DNA from: Pyxicephalus adspersus | Taxonomy: Eukaryota > Chordata > Amphibia > Anura > Pyxicephalidae | Length of the DNA stretch: 64,000 nucleotides | Direction of reading: 5' to 3' | Assembly (NCBI RefSeq): GCF_032062135.1 | Contig: NC_092859.1 | Location: 48,241,962 to 48,305,961 of the forward strand | Shown here: in pieces, positions 60,776 through 64,000 of the stretch | How positions within the stretch are numbered: position 1 is the stretch's first letter | How the letters are laid out: the number at the start of each line of letters is the position of its first letter | Program-made: the position numbers and the translations under genes | Notes under the pieces: generated by a model | What the model was told of the DNA's origin: nothing | The model's database searches: none | What the model saw: only the letters and a program-made list of their open reading frames with translations

Positions 60776-63557
60776 GTGTTTATACCAGGCAGACTTTTAG
60801 GAAATTTACTGCAAAGGCCTATCTCTGCACCCACTGAACTGACTCAAGAATCTGCTAAACTTGAGAAATGCTAAACTTTATGCAATGTACATAATTGAAT
60901 TGAAGAGTTTTTTTTACAGCAAAAGTGGATTTCCAATTAAATAAACTTCTCCTGAACACAAGTGAAAGTTATTTTTTACTGCTGAAGAATTTGACAAGAT
61001 GTATTTTATATGTCTGCTAAATGAAATTGAAAAAAAAGAGTTTTATCTGTTTCCAATGTTTAACACATGAATCCAAAAGAAAAATCTTCAGAGAAAAACC
61101 TTTGATAGTTGGTTCCACTCAATATGCTATCTCCATTTCCCATAAGTATATGGCCTTAACTAGCAGAGCATAGCATTTTTTTTTCAAATGTGAAAAATAA
61201 ATTACTTACAGATGCTTTTTGTCACAAAGCATTGAAATCCCCCCAGAGGTCCTCCAGCTTATCCAGTTCATAAAAATAAATTACATTATTCAATGTCCAA
61301 GATTTAAACAATGAAATAGCATTTTAGTTTACCTGACATATTCTCATTGAAATACTTGCTGTCAGAAGTACAGTTGAATTACTATTTTTTTTTTATTTAA
61401 GCAAATATAACACAAACGTCAAACAATAAAAACATACATCATAAAGGTGAACATTAGGCAGTACAAGACTGCACATAGAAATTTATAGGAAATCGCTCAA
61501 ATGCGGAAGCCAAGCCAGCACAAATGAAAAACCATCATCCTTACTATAAGGAACCATCTATAATCCATAGAAAATATTATATGAATATGCCGAAATTTTC
61601 AGCTTGTGAATAATAATGTTAATTCGAACTGCCTAAAGTATTTTTTTGTCCAAAAAACATAAATTAATTTGATGACTCACTTTTTATGTATTAAGTGGAC
61701 AGCTAAAAAAAAATCATTTTCTTTGATATGGAAATAAACATGTCAAGAGAGGAGAAGTACAATTGTTAGACTTTGAAACATGATTGCTTTCTATGAATGA
61801 TTCACCAACAAATATTTTTGCTTTAAGTAGAAAGCAAATCTGTTAATAATCATGGTAATTCTGTGGTTCAAAAGCTTGTTAAACAAAGGTAAAGTGCTGC
61901 CTGTTCTCTTATCTACCCAATTTTATTTTGACAGGCATTACTTTAAAAACAGTATTTTTTATCTTTTCTAGCAACTCTCTAATGCATGACTTACCACTTA
62001 AACTTCAAAATAAAATGTAATATTACTGACAGCCTATGACAACCTTTTATCTGCAGCATTATATAATTACAATTAATTATGTTTCATAACAAAAAGAAAA
62101 CAATTATTTTGCATTTATTTGTTCACTTGTAGACTGCCAATGCTCTCTCTCATTTTGTTTAGTAATCGAATTTTAGGTTATAGACTCAAGTGATTACTTA
62201 TTTTTTAAAAACAGCAAATAAGTTTTAAAAAGCAAGCCATTATTTACCTGTATAGCAACATGCACTGTAAAGCAATTCATCTTTAATGTCCACAACAGAA
62301 GCATAAAAGTTATTCAAGCCTTTTTCTCAATTTAGCTTAGCTTATCTTGTTTTCGTGTCCTGGATTCCAGCTCTGCATTTAGATTATAGATTAGAAGATC
62401 GAGAAGTCACTGCTAGAAAGGGTTAAACTGAGCTCCTAGGGGAACAGCCTGAACCAGTTTAATGTTTCTGTTGTGAACTTTCAGAATGATTGAGCATTAA
62501 AGTTAAAGCATCAGCACAATACTCAGATTCACATGGTCATTCTTAAAAGGGGGGTTTAGTACTGATAATTTTGTGCTCTGCTAATTTAACCAAGTTTGCT
62601 TTAATTGCATAGGCTTTCTAGCATATAGCCTCTCCCCCAGCGCACCTCTAGGATAAAATGCTGGAAAGAATTCAGGCCATCCCCTTCCCATACCCTGTAC
62701 CTCACTTTTGGTCAATTACACAACCTATCATTGCTATTACAAACAGTAATTTACCAATAGGGAAGCTACATTTTTCAATACAGGAGATGTTAGAAGTTTC
62801 CGTAGCAGAATGCCCTGGATTTCAAGGCATCCATGGTACTTCACTTGGGGTACATGAATGCATTTAGGCTGCTTTTACTTTTGGATTAAAGAGTAACATT
62901 AAAACAGCACAAAGTTATCACATTTATTTGATTTGAAGGTTTAGTTTTTAGATCAAAGTAAATGTATAAAACACTGAACAGTATTAGTAAGCAACTATGG
63001 TACCTGACACATGGCTATTTCTTTTACTTTACTGCCATACTGCAATATGAAAGATGTGCAGTTCTTGTGCTTAGATACAAAAAAGAAAGAAAAGAAAGTA
63101 TGACCTAAATTTTAAAGAATCTAGGGCAAAATTCTTTATGTGTCAGATCAGTGTATCTCAAGAACACAAAGTGCTGTGCCAGCATATTGAATCTGATTGT
63201 CCACACAAAGCTATACCTGAGTGATGTAGATCAGTGCTCAGTGAACCTGGAAAATTCTCACAGAAGTTAAACGTAACACAGTAGCATATCTGGGGGTTAT
63301 TTTACAAATGGAATAGCCACCAACCAATTACATTCCTATAATTATACAGTATATAAAAAAAGTGTTTAAAAAAAGTTCCCCGATGATGTTCCTGGCTGAC
63401 AAACAAAGCATAAAGTTTCACAAACTTTACCCTAAACTATTGTGTAATTAAGTGTTATTTAAAAAGCAGAGGAGTAAAAAATTAAAGCTAAACTTAAAGC
63501 CAATTTATACATAGCACTCTATGGGCCAGTACAATGTTATGTTTAGGTTTATTAATA
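60776..63557. other. AT-rich intron with no recognised feature
   Basis: Nothing supportable. The 62658-62867 frame has no domain. Confidence 0.5.
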
Positions 63558-63990
63558 AAGAGGAACTAAACTCAAAATCCCCCAAAACACAAAAAAATAC
63601 ACTTACCTTCAATCCTGCAGCGCAGTTGATCAGTACGGAGGTATATTCCATTAGGTCCCACGTCGTCCCAGCATCTGTCTTTGGGCCAGCCCTCCGGGCG
63701 CTGCCATCTTCTCTTCTTCCTAAGTCACCCGACTCGGCGCGTGATCGAGTGACGTAGGTTGGCAAAAAAGTGCCGATCTCACTGCGCATGTGTGAGATCG
63801 GCAAATTGTTCTCTTCTAAGGAAAAGGCTCCTTCTGCGCATGCCCAAGATGCCCAAGGTATGCGCAGAAGGAGCACACAAGAGCCTCTCGGGATGCATGA
63901 CGTAGGTATCTCGGGAGACTTTGCGTCCTATTCATTCTCGATCACCTAGGCAATTAGGAATTAGGGGGCAGTGCTGCCCCCTTTTTTTTA
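63558..63990. repeat. GC-rich frog repeat with two perfect hairpins
   Basis: Begins AAAGAGGAACTAAACTCAAA (compare 19579) and continues with ACACTTACCTTCAATCC. It then becomes CpG-rich with two exact inverted repeats: GCCGATCTCAC with its complement (63772-63802) and CTCCTTCTGCGCAT with its complement (63828-63873). It ends AGGGGGCAGTGCTGCCCCC. The 123-codon minus frame is probably chance. Confidence 0.75.
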
Positions 63991-64000
63991 TAACAGAATT

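Noticed and set aside
63505..63876. 123-codon minus-strand frame at the right edge
   Set aside because: Coincides with a GC-rich repeat containing perfect hairpins; no domain recognised.

Overview
This is a 64 kb piece of an AT-rich vertebrate genome, most likely from an anuran amphibian. That assignment is inferred from the repeat families: L2 and SINE copies sharing the 3' tail that ends in a TAA microsatellite, Tx1/L1-type LINEs, Penelope-like elements, Tc1 relics and several frog-type miniature elements. There are no bacterial genes; almost every open reading frame over 60 codons is chance or part of a decayed transposon.

One host gene is visible. On the minus strand at 54686-54768 there is an 83-base exon with consensus splice sites. 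It encodes the Cys-loop of a GABA-A receptor beta subunit (gabrb1/2/3-type; the paralog cannot be decided because this peptide is the same in all of them). Transcription runs right to left, so 54769-64000 belongs to the upstream intron and 1-54685 to the downstream intron. I looked for the neighbouring exons by reading for their conserved peptides and did not find them, so both introns appear to run past the window edges.

Layout: 1-7.7 kb, mostly unrecognised AT-rich intron with a palindromic MITE, a Penelope relic (2.9-3.5 kb), a Tc1 relic (4.5-5.1 kb) and a hairpin element (5.4-5.65 kb). 7.7-13 kb, two LINEs on the minus strand: an L2 3' end, then a Tx1/L1-like element with ORF1, endonuclease and RT C-terminal relics. 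13-30 kb, intron with LTR-like pieces, a TIR element (18.8-19.3 kb) and frog repeats. 30.48-30.82 kb, a strikingly CpG-dense TIR element. 37-39.6 kb, a Tc1 relic and a 1.5 kb mosaic tandem array. 40.5-48.9 kb, MITEs, a Tc1 relic and the best-preserved Penelope-like element (43.0-45.7 kb, inverted terminal arms, GIY-YIG endonuclease, hammerhead-ribozyme-like cores). 52.1-54.4 kb, a plus-strand Tx1/L1-like LINE with a nested insertion, ending about 250 bases from the exon. 55-64 kb, MITEs, a tRNA-derived SINE with an L2-type tail, and a GC-rich element with twin perfect hairpins at the right edge.

The window shows one ion-channel gene stretched by transposons of most eukaryotic classes. The most unusual items are the hammerhead-like motifs repeated in four or five separate Penelope-derived sequences, the CpG-dense element with intact 16-base termini, and the mosaic array at 38-39.6 kb.
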